A stretch of DNA of 64,000 nucleotides from Allobaculum sp. Allo2 (GCF_022701175.1 NZ_CP078088.1:1364001-1428000); one strand, 5' to 3'; shown: positions 14,041 to 24,434, counted from the stretch's first letter. Numbers and translations are program-made. Notes: generated from the letters alone by a model not told the origin.

Positions 14041-17001
14041 CAAATCAGGCGAATGAACTTTGTGTCGGCATCGATCTGGGTACGACCAACTCTGTAATTG
14101 CGTTTACCAATACGCGCCCAAACGGCGATCTCGTCAGCCGGGTCTTCTCGGCCAGACGAAGCAACGATGTGTATTATGTGGCCGGTTCCGGGCAGTCGGT
14201 TTCCACCGTTCTGGAACCGACGCTGCCCAGCGTTGTGTACTATTCGATGGAAAGCGGCTATCAGCCAATAGTCGGCAACTTTGCCCGTCATCAGTATGCG
14301 ATTCGTCCGCATCTGGTGGCGCGTTCCATCAAAAGCCAGATGGGACAGCCCAGAGTCACCGGGCTTTCTCCGGATGTTCCGGATGAGACGCCGGCTAAAA
14401 TTTCCAGCCGGATTCTCAAGCATCTGATCGCGGATATGTCCCGCAAATTCCGCACGCCGATCGAAGAAGCGATTATTACCGTTCCGGCTAGCTTTGATGC
14501 CATCATGTGCGAAGCCACACGAGAAGCCGCAAGGCTCGCTGGACTTCGGATTTATCAGGAAGACGGCAGTGAAATGCCGATTCTGCTCTCGGAGCCCAAC
14601 GCGGTGATTTACGATCTCATCAACCAGATTCGAAACGGGGAAGTACCCTCCTCGCTTCTCGATGTTTCTTCGAAAAGCGCGTTCTGGTCTTTGATCTGGG
14701 CGGCGGCACGCTGGATGTTTCCCTGCATGAAATTGAGCAGGATGCGCAAAGCGGTTCGCTGATGGTGGATGAAGTCGCCACCAACCGCTACACCCGCCTG
14801 GGCGGCGATGATTTTGATCGTCTTATTGCGGACGCGATGTATCAGCGTCTCTATACGCAGTATCACAAGCATCCGGAAATCCAGAATAAAATTGTGCAGC
14901 TGAAAGAGCAGATTTATCCGCAGCTGCTTGATAAGGCGGAAGGCTTAAAGCTTTCCGTGAGCATGGCGCAGGAAGATGTGCTGGGCAGCGGCTGGGGCGA
15001 TGATGAGGAAGAGGATCTGTATCCGGTCGGCGGCCGAATCAGCACCCTGGGCTACGCGTATGATGATTCCTTCACCAGGGAAGAAATAGAAGAAATCCTT
15101 TCTCCGCTTATGGGAAAGGATCTGACGATCGATCAGTATCAGAATATGGATACGATCGAAAATACGAAAAATATAATTTACCCCATTCTGGATGTTTTAA
15201 ACAAAGCGTCCAGAGATACAGAAGGACCGGTTCCGGTCGATGCAGTCGTGCTGAATGGCGGCATGTCCAAGTTTTATCTGATCGAATCCCGTCTGGAAGA
15301 GTTTTTCGGCTTTAAGCCGATTACCGCAGTGGATCCCGATCAGTCGGTCGCCCGCGGTGCCGCGATTTATCATTATCTGCTGAAGCACAATCAGATCGCG
15401 AAGGGAAAAGGCCAGGTCGAACAGCTGCAGGAAGAAGGACTCGATCGAAAGGAAACGCTCGGATCCAATCCAGCCGATCCATCGGGTTCCAATGGCTTCG
15501 GAGCTTCTGCTGATTCTGAAAATGTGCAGGACGTTTCAAATATGACCTGGACAAATTCTGGCTCTTCGTCCACAGGTCAAAGCCTGAACGCTTCGGCTGG
15601 GTCAGAGCGGACTGCGGGTTTTCGGATTCGCCAGACCAGCATTCTCAATGAGAGTCTGTATTTGCAGGGGCAGAATGACATTCATCGAAAAATCATTGAA
15701 GCCGGGACAAAGCTTCCGCATGAATCCGCTGTTTTAAACGGATTCATGATTCGAGCCGGTCAGAACAAGATCGCCATTCCGATTGAACATCGAAGCTACG
15801 ATGGTTCGTATCGAATCATCGCCAACGGCGTCGTGAATCTGAACACGGTGTATGAGCAGAATTTGCACGTGCGTCTGCAGATGAATCTTTCCAGCTCAAA
15901 AATCCTTTCCCTTCGTGCCTGGATTGTCGAAAATTCAGACAGCGAGGACGTGCTGGAAGAAGTTTCAGCACAGCTTTCCGTCTCTGGCGTAGGCCGTTCG
16001 GAACCGAAGGGGGCCCCGAAAATGCTTCCAAGTCTGATTTTCCAGAACACCCCAAGAAAAGTATCGACGGGCAATATGCAGGGAACAGGAACGGTGGATG
16101 TTTCCCGGCTTCTTCGAAACATGGAACGGGCTCTGGAATCTATGGATCGAGTGACCCATCCTGTACAGCGCGGAGAAAAAGTGAAAGAAGCCGCGCGGAT
16201 CGGCAATCAGATTGCATCCTGCGCCAATAAGAAGGAAGCTGCATTTCCAGTTTTGGCCCTTCTGAAAAACACGACCAACGGTTTTCTGCGTGAACGGCTG
16301 TTCATTATCGCACGAAAGCTTGCTCCGTTCTGGACCGAACGGCAGACCGGCGAACTGGTGAAGATTGCCAAAGTTTACCTGACCAGTTCTCAATCGTATG
16401 GCCCAAAAACACTCAATCGCAATGGAGCGAATATTGAAGCCATTCATACGATCAGCGCATGCGGCAAACCGAAGGATGCGCTGGATATTCTGGGAATGGG
16501 CTACGAACAGCAGTATCGCAATCCTCTGCTTAACCTTTGCGGTAAGCAGCAGGTCGCCATCGACTGGATCAGCCGCTGCTTCTTAGAAGATGCGGATGCG
16601 GTATTCCTTCGCAAGCCCTGCAAGATCAGCGAAAGCACGCGTGCTCTGGGCAATGCGCTGCGCTTAAGTTCCGGACAGCGTGTAGCCATGTCTTCCCGAG
16701 ACTTTTATATGGAAAAGCTCATCGCTCTGCTGCAGTCCGGATCGCTGTTTGACTTTGAAGTCGACAGCTGTCTGGTTGCGCTGGGCAGTATCGGCGATCA
16801 GCGCTTTGCGGACAATACGGTGGACGAAAAATGCTCGAACGGGCACGCCGCTGCATTTCCAGAGTTCCGGACATTTATATCGACGTCCTCGCCACGCGTT
16901 TTGACCGCGCCAGAGAAGTCGTTGACATGCTTCTTTCCGGTCAGAAACTGGAGGCGGATCAGGAAGCGTATCTTCTGGTTATGCTGGAAGGAAACGACTA
17001 G
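14037..17001 (+). CDS. Large divergent Hsp70 (DnaK-like) ATPase
   Basis: The reconstructed protein is about 987 residues, far longer than housekeeping DnaK (about 610). The N-terminal ATPase has phosphate motif 1, GIDLGTTNS (residues 11-19). Phosphate motif 2, LVFDLGGGTLDVSL, appears after repairing a break near 14680, and the adenosine motif is VVLNGGMSK. After the ATPase come a Ser/Gly/Asn-rich linker (about 470-530) and a beta-rich substrate-domain-like region (IRAGQNKIAIPIE, LHVRLQMN). The C-terminal helical part has HEAT-like repeats. A second break near 16830 hides the true end (LLVMLEGND, TAG at 16999). It has no usual DnaK lid or EEVD-like tail. It overlaps the GrpE-like gene by 4 bp. 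It is a specialised chaperone or ATP-driven sensor rather than the general DnaK. Confidence 0.85.
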
Positions 17002-17128
17002 CTCTTCAGGTCGTATGCACGTCAGACCAGATTTCACCGATCAGCAGAAGAACAGAGGAATACGATAGAAGAATGGAAGAACAATACCCAGAGATTCAAA
17101 GCTTCTTCATAAATCCATAAACCCTGAA

Positions 17129-17170
17129 CGCCTGGACTTTACGAACATCGAGAAGATCCAGGCGCTTTTT
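17129..17170 (+). terminator. Terminator of the Hsp70 cluster
   Basis: CGCCTGGA pairs with TCCAGGCG across a 25-base loop and is followed by TTTTT. It closes the 11.3-17.0 kb transcription unit. Confidence 0.75.
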
Positions 17171-17277
17171 ACCCTCGATTCCTGGCGCATGGGAAACAGT
17201 GTGGATTTGTTGTTTATGATAAACGACTAAAAACATTCGATAAACGATAAATATAGAATGCAAAACGTTAAAAATCA

Positions 17278-17286
17278 TGGTATACT
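17278..17286 (+). promoter_or_regulatory. Extended -10 promoter for the DUF2975 gene
   Basis: TGG followed by TATACT (17281-17286) forms an extended -10. No good -35 is seen 17 bp upstream. The Shine-Dalgarno GGAGGAATT is at 17301-17309. Confidence 0.5.
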
Positions 17287-17313
17287 CTAGCCATCAAACA
17301 GGAGGAATTCCGT

Positions 17314-17889
17314 ATGGAAAAACTGTATGCCAGTCCCGCTTTTCAAAAAATCGCCATTGTTCTGATGAAAGTGATCGAAATTCTTTACTGGATCGGATCG
17401 ATCGGCATGCTGCTTCTCATGCTTTACGGTCTGTTCAATCCAAGTGCTCTGCCTGAGCTTGCTGCAGGCCTTCGATCCTCCGGTCAGGATCTTGTGATCG
17501 GTAGCTACTCGCTCGAAATGAATACCGATACGGCTGCGTTGGCAAACCAGGATCTTGTTCTGTTTCTGTTTGCGTGCATGCTGATGATGACCATGATCGC
17601 GATGATTTTTCGCAATCTCTATCTGATCTTCCGGCGGTCCGAATCCGGTACGCCGTTTGATTCGGATTCCATTCGCATGATGGGCGAAATTGGGATTTTC
17701 TCGATTCTGATTCCCGTTATCGGTCTGCTCTTCAGCGTCATTTTGCGCATCCTTCATTTCTTTACTTCCGGTACAGCGGTCATGACGGTGTACATGGACG
17801 GTATCATTCTTGGCATCATCGTCTTCTTCATTGCCGGCTTCTTTGTTCGAGGCCATCAGCTTGAAGAAGATGTAGACGGACTGATTTAG
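17314..17889 (+). CDS. DUF2975 family membrane protein
   Basis: A 191-residue integral membrane protein with four hydrophobic segments, at roughly residues 15-42, 85-105, 125-148 and 160-182. The topology and length fit the DUF2975 family. A strong AGGAGG site precedes ATG. The gene lies 47 bp before an HTH gene of the Xre type, the usual DUF2975 partner, so the two probably form one operon. The function is unknown. Such pairs are thought to be membrane sensors or regulator-modulators, but this is inference. Confidence 0.8.
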   Translation: MEKLYASPAFQKIAIVLMKVIEILYWIGSIGMLLLMLYGLFNPSALPELAAGLRSSGQDLVIGSYSLEMNTDTAALANQDLVLFLFACMLMMTMIAMIFRNLYLIFRRSESGTPFDSDSIRMMGEIGIFSILIPVIGLLFSVILRILHFFTSGTAVMTVYMDGIILGIIVFFIAGFFVRGHQLEEDVDGLI

Positions 17890-17936
17890 TCTGGATTTTT
17901 GTTAGACTGAATAGAGAAAACGAGTCAGAAACAGCT

Positions 17937-18185
17937 ATGGGAAAAATCATTCTTCATCTTGACCGGGTGATGCTCGAGAGGCATATGAGCCTGAATGAAC
18001 TTGCCAGCCAGGTCGGCATTACCAACGTCAACTTATCCAAAATCAAAAACAATAAAGTCAATGCGATTCGCTTCAGCACACTCGAAGGGATTTGCAGAGC
18101 GCTGAACTGTACGCCCGGCGATCTTCTCGAATACGTACCCGATGAATCTGACGAAGCGAAACCCAAAGAGATATCGGAAGAGTAA
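17937..18185 (+). CDS. Small Xre/Cro-type HTH regulator
   Basis: An 82-residue DNA-binding protein with a single helix-turn-helix: LNELASQVGITNVNLSKIKNNK, then FSTLEGICRALNCTPGDLLEY. It matches the YozG-like HTH_26 group that accompanies DUF2975 membrane proteins. An acidic tail follows the HTH. It probably regulates its own operon. No palindromic operator stands out in the 100 bp upstream of the pair. Confidence 0.88.
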   Translation: MGKIILHLDRVMLERHMSLNELASQVGITNVNLSKIKNNKVNAIRFSTLEGICRALNCTPGDLLEYVPDESDEAKPKEISEE

Positions 18186-18339
18186 TCCGAAAGAGTAATC
18201 CGAAAGATCCATGAGAGGGTGCAATCTGCAGGAAACACGGCTTCGTGTTCCGAATGGAAATGAGATCGTCGACAGGGTTGAGCAGGATCGCCTGCATACC
18301 TGTTGTCGGGCAGCTGCTTTCCGTCAAAAATGCATAAAT

Positions 18340-18356
18340 AAAAAACGGATGGAAAA
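18340..18356. terminator. Left half of a terminator split by the IS1182-type element
   Basis: AAAAAACGGAT (18340-18350) pairs with ATCCGTTTTTT (22004-22014) on the far side of the IS. Joined through the ATGGAAAA target, the two halves form an 11-bp stem with A- and T-runs on either side. This would be a bidirectional terminator between the HTH gene and the convergent reductase gene at 22072. Confidence 0.75.
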
Positions 18357-18410
18357 GAGGCTGCTGAAAAAGTCCCGTTTTTTGAAGTATAAAATCCGTG
18401 AAATAAAATT

Positions 18411-18451
18411 AAACCCAGCGAAGTTGCGTCAAAGACGCCCTCGTTGGGTTT
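18411..18451 (-). terminator. Hairpin downstream of the IS1182-type transposase
   Basis: AAACCCAGCGA pairs with the TCGTTGGGTTT arm, with an inner GCGTC/GACGC stem. In minus orientation an AT-rich tract follows. It would end transposase transcription inside the element. Confidence 0.55.
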
Positions 18452-18511
18452 GTGCTTGATATGTGCATGATAATTTTCGAAAAAGCCGGTAATGGGGGTG
18501 AGATATCCCCA

Positions 18512-19505
18512 TTATTCGGTGGATAAGTCCGTTTTTTCCGAATTTTGGGCGCACTTATCCCAGGGATTTTCCGAAAGCTTAAAAATTCGCTGGATGTTTG
18601 ACAGAAAGATCGTAACGGCCGCCTGCAGTTTCATTGAATTCAGCCCGCCTCCGCTCGCCTTACCGTATCCATAGTTCTGTTTAAGCTCGGCATTTTTCGC
18701 TTCGATTTTATAACGCTCATGCATCAGTTCCTGGTATTCTTCTGTCTCCATGAACGCCATCTGCTCAAGGTGAATATCGCTTTTGATTTTGACGGAGTAG
18801 CTTTTGATTTTGCTCCTTCTTTGTAGCACCCTTCTTTGAGCGGACAGTGTTTACAGCGCTCTACATCGAAGTAATATGTTTCAACCTGCGTATTCGATCC
18901 ATTCTTGGCTTTTTCTGACCTCCCCGCGCTTTACGGATTGCCTGATGTCCAGCTGGGCAAACGTACATTCCGGCATCTTTGTTGAATTCGAATTTGTTTT
19001 CTTCTCTGCGTGTTCCATGAGTCACCGTGGCATTGAGCCTGGCAGCGAGTTTAATTCCGTTCTCTTGGGTGAATTCGAGGTTGTCTTTTTCTGCATAAGC
19101 ACCGTCTCCGACGACCGCTTCGACTTCAATTCCATTCTCACGACTTTTTGCGATGAGTTCTTCCAGCTGTTTTCCATCGTGTTTTTCTCCGGAAGTGATC
19201 GCCGCTGCAGTGATGATTCTTTCGGGTGTCATAGCCAAATGGCTTTTGAAGCCGAAGAAGGAGGAGTCCGCAGTTTTATGTCCAACTCTGGCATCCTGTT
19301 CCTTCGAGTACTCAAGCTCAACGGAAATTTCGTCCATCGCTTCTTGAAGGTAATGAATTCTTTCGGCGACAGCCGGCACCTGAGCCAGCTGCGGATTGTT
19401 CTGAATAGCCTGAATCACCTCTTCGCAATAGGAAACGGTGTCTTCAACCAGTCCGGAATTTGCCTTCTTCTTCGAAGGCATCTGTTCTGTCAGGGAAGAA
19501 TCAAA
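18512..19505 (-). pseudogene. IS1182-type transposase, C-terminal part
   Basis: This is the C-terminal two-thirds of the transposase, cut from its N-terminus by the IS at 19506-21301. Visible blocks are SSLTEQMPSKKK, EYSKEQDARVGHKT, FFGFKSHLAMTPERIITAA, GDGAYAEKDNLEF and the cysteine motif YVCPAGHQAI. After frame repair near 18840-18900 it continues with CKHCPLKEGCYK and YKIEAKNAELKQ. The DDE acidic residues fall in this part. Frame breaks near 18880 and 18830 are probably sequencing errors, but the IS split is genuine and removes function. Confidence 0.88.
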
Positions 19506-19717
19506 TAGAACTTTCCCAATGAGCTTAACTATACAAATCGCTCGTTTTTGAAATTTCATCCCATCAGAGAGCCTTTTTCCGAGGCTCTCTTTTAATTTTC
19601 CCTGGCTCAATGACCATAACTACGATTAACGAGCTTTATTAAGCAAAATTATAAATCAATTCGATTCTGAGAAATTTCATTTTGAATATAAAAATCCTCC
19701 CTGTATAGGTCATTTAA

Positions 19718-19726
19718 TGGTATAAT
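19718..19726 (+). promoter_or_regulatory. Extended -10 promoter of the nested IS
   Basis: TGG followed by TATAAT (19721-19726). The Shine-Dalgarno AAAGGAG lies at 19750-19756, before the ATG at 19763. Confidence 0.55.
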
Positions 19727-19762
19727 AATGATAGAATTACACTATACAAAAAGGAGCCGAAA

Positions 19763-21278
19763 ATGTCTGTCCCAGCTGATATCCGGGCCGTCGCCCGTCC
19801 CAAAAATACGATTGTTTACGCTTATGGAAAAAAGATCGATACGCTGTCAAACAGCGAGTCGGCTGTATTCGCAAGAATGGCCATTGTTATCCAGTCGATG
19901 GTCCTACTATCGGCCACATCATTAATGGCAAATTCGTACCTCTTGAAGAACCGACTTCTCCAGCGGTTCATACATCTAAGACAGTTCTTAAAGACTGGGC
20001 CAATGTTGAGCTCTGTTACAGGCAGTCCGCTGAATTGATGGAAGAACTGCTTCAGGTCTATAACCGTCAGGACGCCGATAAGATTCTGTGCATGGCCATT
20101 CTTCGCGTCTGCTATCCGCATATCAAAGACTGCGAACTCAAAGAGAGTTACGATGAGTCGTTTCTGACGGAGCTGATGCCAGAAACCGCGATGAGCAAGA
20201 ATACGATCAGTACATTTCAAAAGATCTTGGTAAAACATGCAACCGAATTCTGAAGTTCATGAAAAACCGGGCAGCCAAAGTTGGGATTGATGATCATCTT
20301 CTGATCGATGGAACACTGAAGTCGAACGACTCCAGACAAAACACGCTCTCGGAGTTTTCCAGAAAGGCCAGACTGAAAGGAAGACGGGATATTTCCGTAC
20401 TTTATGCATTTGATCTGGAAAAAATGGAGCCCATCTGTTCGCAGTGCTTTCCCGGCAATATGCTCGATCTGACATCCTATGACAGTTTTGTGAAACAGAA
20501 CGGTATTCAAAGCGGAATTATGGTTGGTGATAAAGGGTTTCCCGTCAAATCGATCGAAGAAGTCCTTAAAGACTGCCCGCAGCTTCATTATTTCAACCCG
20601 CTTCATCGGAATGCCAAGCTTGCCTTCGATCATGAGATGTATAACTTCGAGGGAGTGATCGAAGGCTGCTGCGGCTTTCTAGGGCAGATGGAGCCAATTC
20701 AGTTTAAGAAAGTGAAGCTGTCCAATAAGGAAAAGTGGCTCTACAGTTTCCGTGACCCAAGAAGAGCAGCCCAGGAGGAGACGGACTGGCTGGATAAGCA
20801 TCGTAAAGATAAGTACAGTTTCGAAGAATACGAAAAGAAAAACGTACATTTGGAACAGTGGTCTTTGAATCAGATGTCGATCTGGCTCCGGAAGATGCCT
20901 GGAAGCCCTATAGTTACCGCTGGCAAATCGAGATCGTTATGCGGTATTACATGAACGCCCTCGGCTTTGATGGAACCAGAGTCCATGATGACTACTCAGT
21001 GATCGGCAGCGAATTCATTGATTTCCTGTCGACCGTCATTACGTTCAGACTTCTGAACCTGTTCGACGAAAAAGGCCTCCTTGAGGACATGAGCTATAAA
21101 AAATCATGCACATCCTGCAAAGAGGCAAAAGAATAAAAATGATAATGAGTGGGAACTGATCAAGATGAATCCTGGTCAGATAGAAATTCTTCAAAAACTG
21201 GATCTGATTCCACGACCAGATCCAGTAGACCAGCCCAAAAGGAAACGTGGTCGTCCACGCAAAAATCCGACCGTATAG
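19763..21278 (+). CDS. IS4/IS1634-type DDE transposase (several frame breaks)
   Basis: The reconstructed protein is about 503 residues. DDE signposts are LIDGTLKSND (first Asp), GDKGFPVKSIEE (second Asp) and YRWQIEIVMRYYMNALGF, a Y-(2)-R-(x)-E-like motif with the third acidic residue. The C-terminus carries KRKRGRPRKNP, an AT-hook-like DNA-binding motif. Frame breaks near 19900, 20230, 20850 and 21100 all look like one-base run errors. I cannot tell whether this copy is active. The target duplication and intact ends suggest a recent insertion. Confidence 0.85.
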
Positions 21279-21301
21279 TTTAGCTGATTGGGAAAGTTCT
21301 A

Positions 21302-21856
21302 ATCAAAAGAATAAGCTGTTTTTCGCACAGCCTTGCAGCGTTTGAGAAGCTCTTCTCTGGGAGAGATATGTCTAAAACAAGAGTTTGAATGCGTTGAATC
21401 TACAATGATTACATTTTTCGCGCTCATAACCCCTTTTTCCAGTGCCAGATCGACCGGCCTTTTGATGAGGTCATCAAGAACAAGGTCCTGTGGGAGACGA
21501 GTAGAGCGAAATTTGGAAAGAAGAGAGGGATCGATAATCTTCGTCTCTTCAGGATCCAGACCAAGAAAGAACTTCATTTCGAGGTCGAAGGTTGCCTTAT
21601 GGATCAAATCACGATCGGAGAGCTCGTGAGCGGCTTTAAGAAGCAAAAGCTTAAGCATAAATTCAGGATCGACCGCCGTTCTTCCATAATCCTGTGTATA
21701 GTTCTCGCCAACGATATCCCGAATAAAGGAAAAATCGACATTTTCCTTAAGCATTCGCCAGAAGTTCGTTTTGGGAATCAAAATGTCGTAAAGATCAAGG
21801 TAAGGGCTGTAGCTAAGAGTCAGAGTATTCGAGTTATTCAACATAAACTTCGTCAT
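21302..21856 (-). pseudogene. IS1182-type transposase, N-terminal part
   Basis: The N-terminal third of the IS1182-type transposase. It contains the DUF772-like block: GRTAVDPEFMLKLLLLKAAH, LSDRDLIHKATFDLEMKFFLG and DPSLLSKFRS. It ends in KTAYSFD at the nested IS. The start is set at 21856 (MTKFMLNN), where family members usually begin. An in-frame ATG 27 bp further upstream is possible. An AT-rich promoter region (TATATAATA) precedes it inside the IS. Confidence 0.88.
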
Positions 21857-22071
21857 CCTATAAATATTATATAATAAAATCAATTTTAAATATTAATAAA
21901 TTCGATCATCGGTGCGGATACTTCAGACAAATAAAAATTCCGACATACAATTTACTTATGTATGTCGGAATTTAAAGAGACTTTTTCAGCAGCCTCATGG
22001 AAAATCCGTTTTTTATTGGAATGGGTAACATCCGCTTCATCAGCAGGAAGCGGATCGAACTGTTCCTTTCC

Positions 22072-22750
22072 TTACCGGAATGTGTAGCGCAGCCAGATGG
22101 CTCCGTCTGGATAGGACTGGACATGATCGAGATGAAGCTTGAAAGGTTTTCGATCCATGGGAAGTCCGTCAAATACAGCCCGCATTCCATTGTGGCCGTC
22201 GATGGCCGGTCCAAGAAGGATGCTTACTTCATCAAGCAGTCCCGCATCCAGAAAGGCGCCATTAATCGTACCGCCGCCAACGACTACCATCCGTCCTACA
22301 TGGAATTCGTCTTTGAGAATTTCGCAGACGCGCGGCAGATGGATCCGGTCTTTTCCGCAGGCAATCCAGGAAATATTTTCGAATCGAGATCGTCCAGATA
22401 ATCTTTCCTCCCTGTTCAGAGACCACAATCAGCAGGGGATCTTCCAGATCTTTCGCTTTCGGCCAGAGCAGCGTTCCGTGGGTATCGAGGACGATTTCAT
22501 AATGATCTGTGGTCTGGTTTTTGGAAAAGGCAGTTTTACCGATGGACGGTGCATCTTTTGCGCTCTCAAATTTTCCAGGCAGAGCCATTTCCAGTTCGGC
22601 AGTCACCCGTCCGCTCACATGTGAAGGGGTGTCTAGAGCCTCGAGCGTTTCATAATATTCGTCCGAACCGTCAATGGAGGCGGTAATGGCACAGTCGATG
22701 CGTCCATCGAGGGACATCATCATATGGCAGAGGATATAGGGCTTGTTCAT
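22072..22750 (-). CDS. RibD C-terminal/DHFR-like NADPH reductase
   Basis: A protein of about 226 residues in the RibD_C/dihydrofolate reductase-like fold. It begins MNKPYILCHMMMSLDGRID, the typical first strand and helix. It later has VVVGGGTINGAFLDAGLLDE, the NADP-binding Gly-rich turn, and ends in WLRYTFR. The family includes the riboflavin-pathway reductase and stand-alone enzymes of unknown substrate. No riboflavin genes are nearby, so the substrate is unclear. One frame break near 22390 looks like a run error. The start has a GGAGAAAG site just upstream. The gene is convergent with the HTH gene across the split terminator. Confidence 0.8.
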
Positions 22751-22862
22751 TTCTTTCTCCTTGTCTTTGATCTTTTCTCCGGATCCGTCGGATCTGCATC
22801 TTCCCGAGAGGGAATACAAAGCCGGTTTCGATCGCAGAGAGTTTTCCTTATCTATATCGTAC

Positions 22863-22884
22863 GACCTGAAGCTTGCTTCAGGTC
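22863..22884. repeat. Perfect 10-bp inverted repeat
   Basis: GACCTGAAGC and GCTTCAGGTC are separated by TT. No T-run follows, so it is an operator or RNA-hairpin candidate rather than a terminator. It lies about 115 bp upstream of the RibD-like gene. The rest of 22751-23100 shows no gene. Confidence 0.6.
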
Positions 22885-22950
22885 AAGCACGGTCTATCTG
22901 GCTGCCGCAAACTGATCAAAGGGGAAATGACTTACGCGGATATGTATCCA

Positions 22951-22980
22951 AAGAAAGAAAACTCCTCCGGATTGGAGGGC
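22951..22980 (-). terminator. Weak terminator downstream of cysK
   Basis: On the minus strand CCTCC pairs with GGAGG around AATCC, followed by a T-rich tract (TTTTCTTTCTTT). It lies about 125 bp past the cysK stop. Confidence 0.45.
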
Positions 22981-23100
22981 CAGAGGAGCAGAGACGAAAA
23001 TTGAAAGTATGGATAAAAGTAATTTGGATAAATAAGGTTTTGGATAAGGAATGGATTGGATTCGTTTAGAACTCTGGTGATGCGAGATTTCAAACAGGGA

Positions 23101-24034
23101 TCAGGCGTCTGGATACAGATCGGTAGAGAGGTAGCGGTCTCCGCTGTCCGGCAGCAGAGCAACAATTGTCTTGCCTTTGTTTTCCGGACGGCTGGCTACC
23201 TGTTTGGCTGCCCATAATGCGGCACCAGAAGAAATACCGGTCAGCAGGCCTTCTTTCGCGGCCAGTTCCCGTGCACTGTCATAGGCGGCCTCGTTGGAGA
23301 CTTCGATCAATTCGTCATAAATGTCACGGTCGAGCGTTTCTGGGACAAAGCCGGCGCCGATGCCCTGAATTTTGTGAGGACCGGGCTTTCCGCCAGCCAG
23401 TACAGGCGATCCCGAAGGTTCGAGAGCGATGATCTGGATATCCGGATTTTTTCCTTGAGGTATTTGCCGGTACCGGAGATCGTTCCGCCTGTACCTACGC
23501 CGGAAATGAAGATGTCGACTTTGCCGTCGGTATCTTCCCAGATTTCCGGACCCGTGTGTTCGTAATGCGCTTTTGGATTAGATGGATTGTCAAACTGATC
23601 CGGCATGAAGCTGTTCGGAATTTCCTTGAGCAGTTCTGCGGCTTTGGCAATGGCGCCTTTGTACCCTGAGCACCGGGCGTTAAAACGACCTGGGCGCCGA
23701 ACGCTTTCATGAGCTGACGGCGTTCTTTGGACATCGAGTCCGGAAGAACGATAATCGTCGGATAGCCTTTGGCAGCCGCGATGGCGGCCAGGCCGATTCC
23801 GGTATTGCCGGAGGTCGGTTCAATGATGGTTGTGCCAGGTTTGAGGCGGCCGTCTTTTTCGGCATCTTCAATCATCTTGCGCGCAATTCGGTCTTTGACA
23901 GATCCCGAGGGATTAAAATACTCCACTTTGGCGAGAATTTTTGCATCCAGGCCGTTCTCTTTTTCGATGTGCGTGAGTTCAACGAGCGGGGTGTGTCCGA
24001 CCAGCTGATCGGCAGCGGTATAGATCTTGGACAT
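23101..24034 (-). CDS. cysK: Cysteine synthase (O-acetylserine sulfhydrylase)
   Basis: CysK makes cysteine from O-acetylserine and sulfide in the cytoplasm, using PLP. The reconstructed product is about 310 residues, the normal length. The PLP lysine is in NPSGSVKDR near residue 44. The substrate loop is [10 protein letters not shown], and the phosphate-binding loop is [15 protein letters not shown]. The C-terminal serine motif is [14 protein letters not shown]. Two frame breaks, near 23670 and 23450, look like run errors. The start at 24034 has AAGGAGGA 7 bp upstream. A 25-bp palindrome about 145 bp upstream suggests control by an Rrf2/CymR-type regulator, and one such regulator is encoded at 29009. 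Confidence 0.93.
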
Positions 24035-24179
24035 AGCGGGGTCCTCCTTCTGAACAGGTTTCAAACCGTTCCTGTATGTCGTTCCTGTATGTATGGTTAC
24101 GGATTTTGTGCATGGAATGAATTGACATGCCCAAATCTTCAATCCGATCGAAAACGAGCATGGCGCAAGCATAATCCAA

Positions 24180-24204
24180 TAAACCTACTAAATCAATAGG
24201 TTTA
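24180..24204. promoter_or_regulatory. Palindromic operator upstream of cysK (CymR/Rrf2 candidate)
   Basis: TAAACCTA (24180-24187) and TAGGTTTA (24197-24204) form a perfect 8-bp inverted repeat around 9 bp. The size and the CCTA/TAGG cores fit operators of Rrf2-family repressors such as CymR. Confidence 0.6.
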
Positions 24205-24434
24205 TAAAAGGCTGGTTTGTTTTAATAAAAAACGCTTAAGAAAATCCGAAAGAAAGCGAATTCCAGAAAATGCAAAAAAGCCCAGTTTAAGGGATATAAA
24301 ACATAAAACGGACGAAGCTTTCGCTTTAAAAACGTTTGACAGGTAAAGGAAGGGTTGAAGGAAGAAAAATGGTCGGTCCAACAGGAAAAATTAAAATATA
24401 TCAACAGAAGCATTTTTATACACCGAAAAGCGGA

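Larger units (their letters stand above)
19506..21301 (+). mobile_element. IS4/IS1634-type insertion sequence nested in the IS1182-type element
   Basis: A 1796-bp element with terminal inverted repeats that begin TAGAACTTTCCCAAT and continue with AGCT and AACTATAC. An exact 6-bp target duplication, ATCAAA, flanks it at 19500-19505 and 21302-21307. Removing the element and one ATCAAA restores an unbroken frame (KTAYSFD to SSLTEQM) in the host transposase. The family call rests on the transposase and on the 5-6 bp duplications typical of this group. Confidence 0.93.
18357..21996 (-). mobile_element. IS1182-type insertion sequence (split by a second IS)
   Basis: The ends are inverted repeats that start GAGGCTGCTGAAAAAGTC. 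An exact 8-bp target duplication, ATGGAAAA, flanks it at 18349-18356 and 21997-22004. Without the nested element and its 6-bp duplication the IS is 1838 bp, normal for IS1182. It encodes one transposase on the minus strand. It has landed in the loop of a transcription terminator. An internal terminator-like hairpin lies at 18411-18451. Confidence 0.93.

Noticed and set aside
14037-17001. Housekeeping dnaK
   Set aside because: It is far too long, lacks the normal lid and tail, and has no dnaJ or hrcA nearby.
18073-18327. A minus-strand gene overlapping the HTH gene
   Set aside because: It has no ribosome site or recognised domain, and the HTH gene on the plus strand is well supported.
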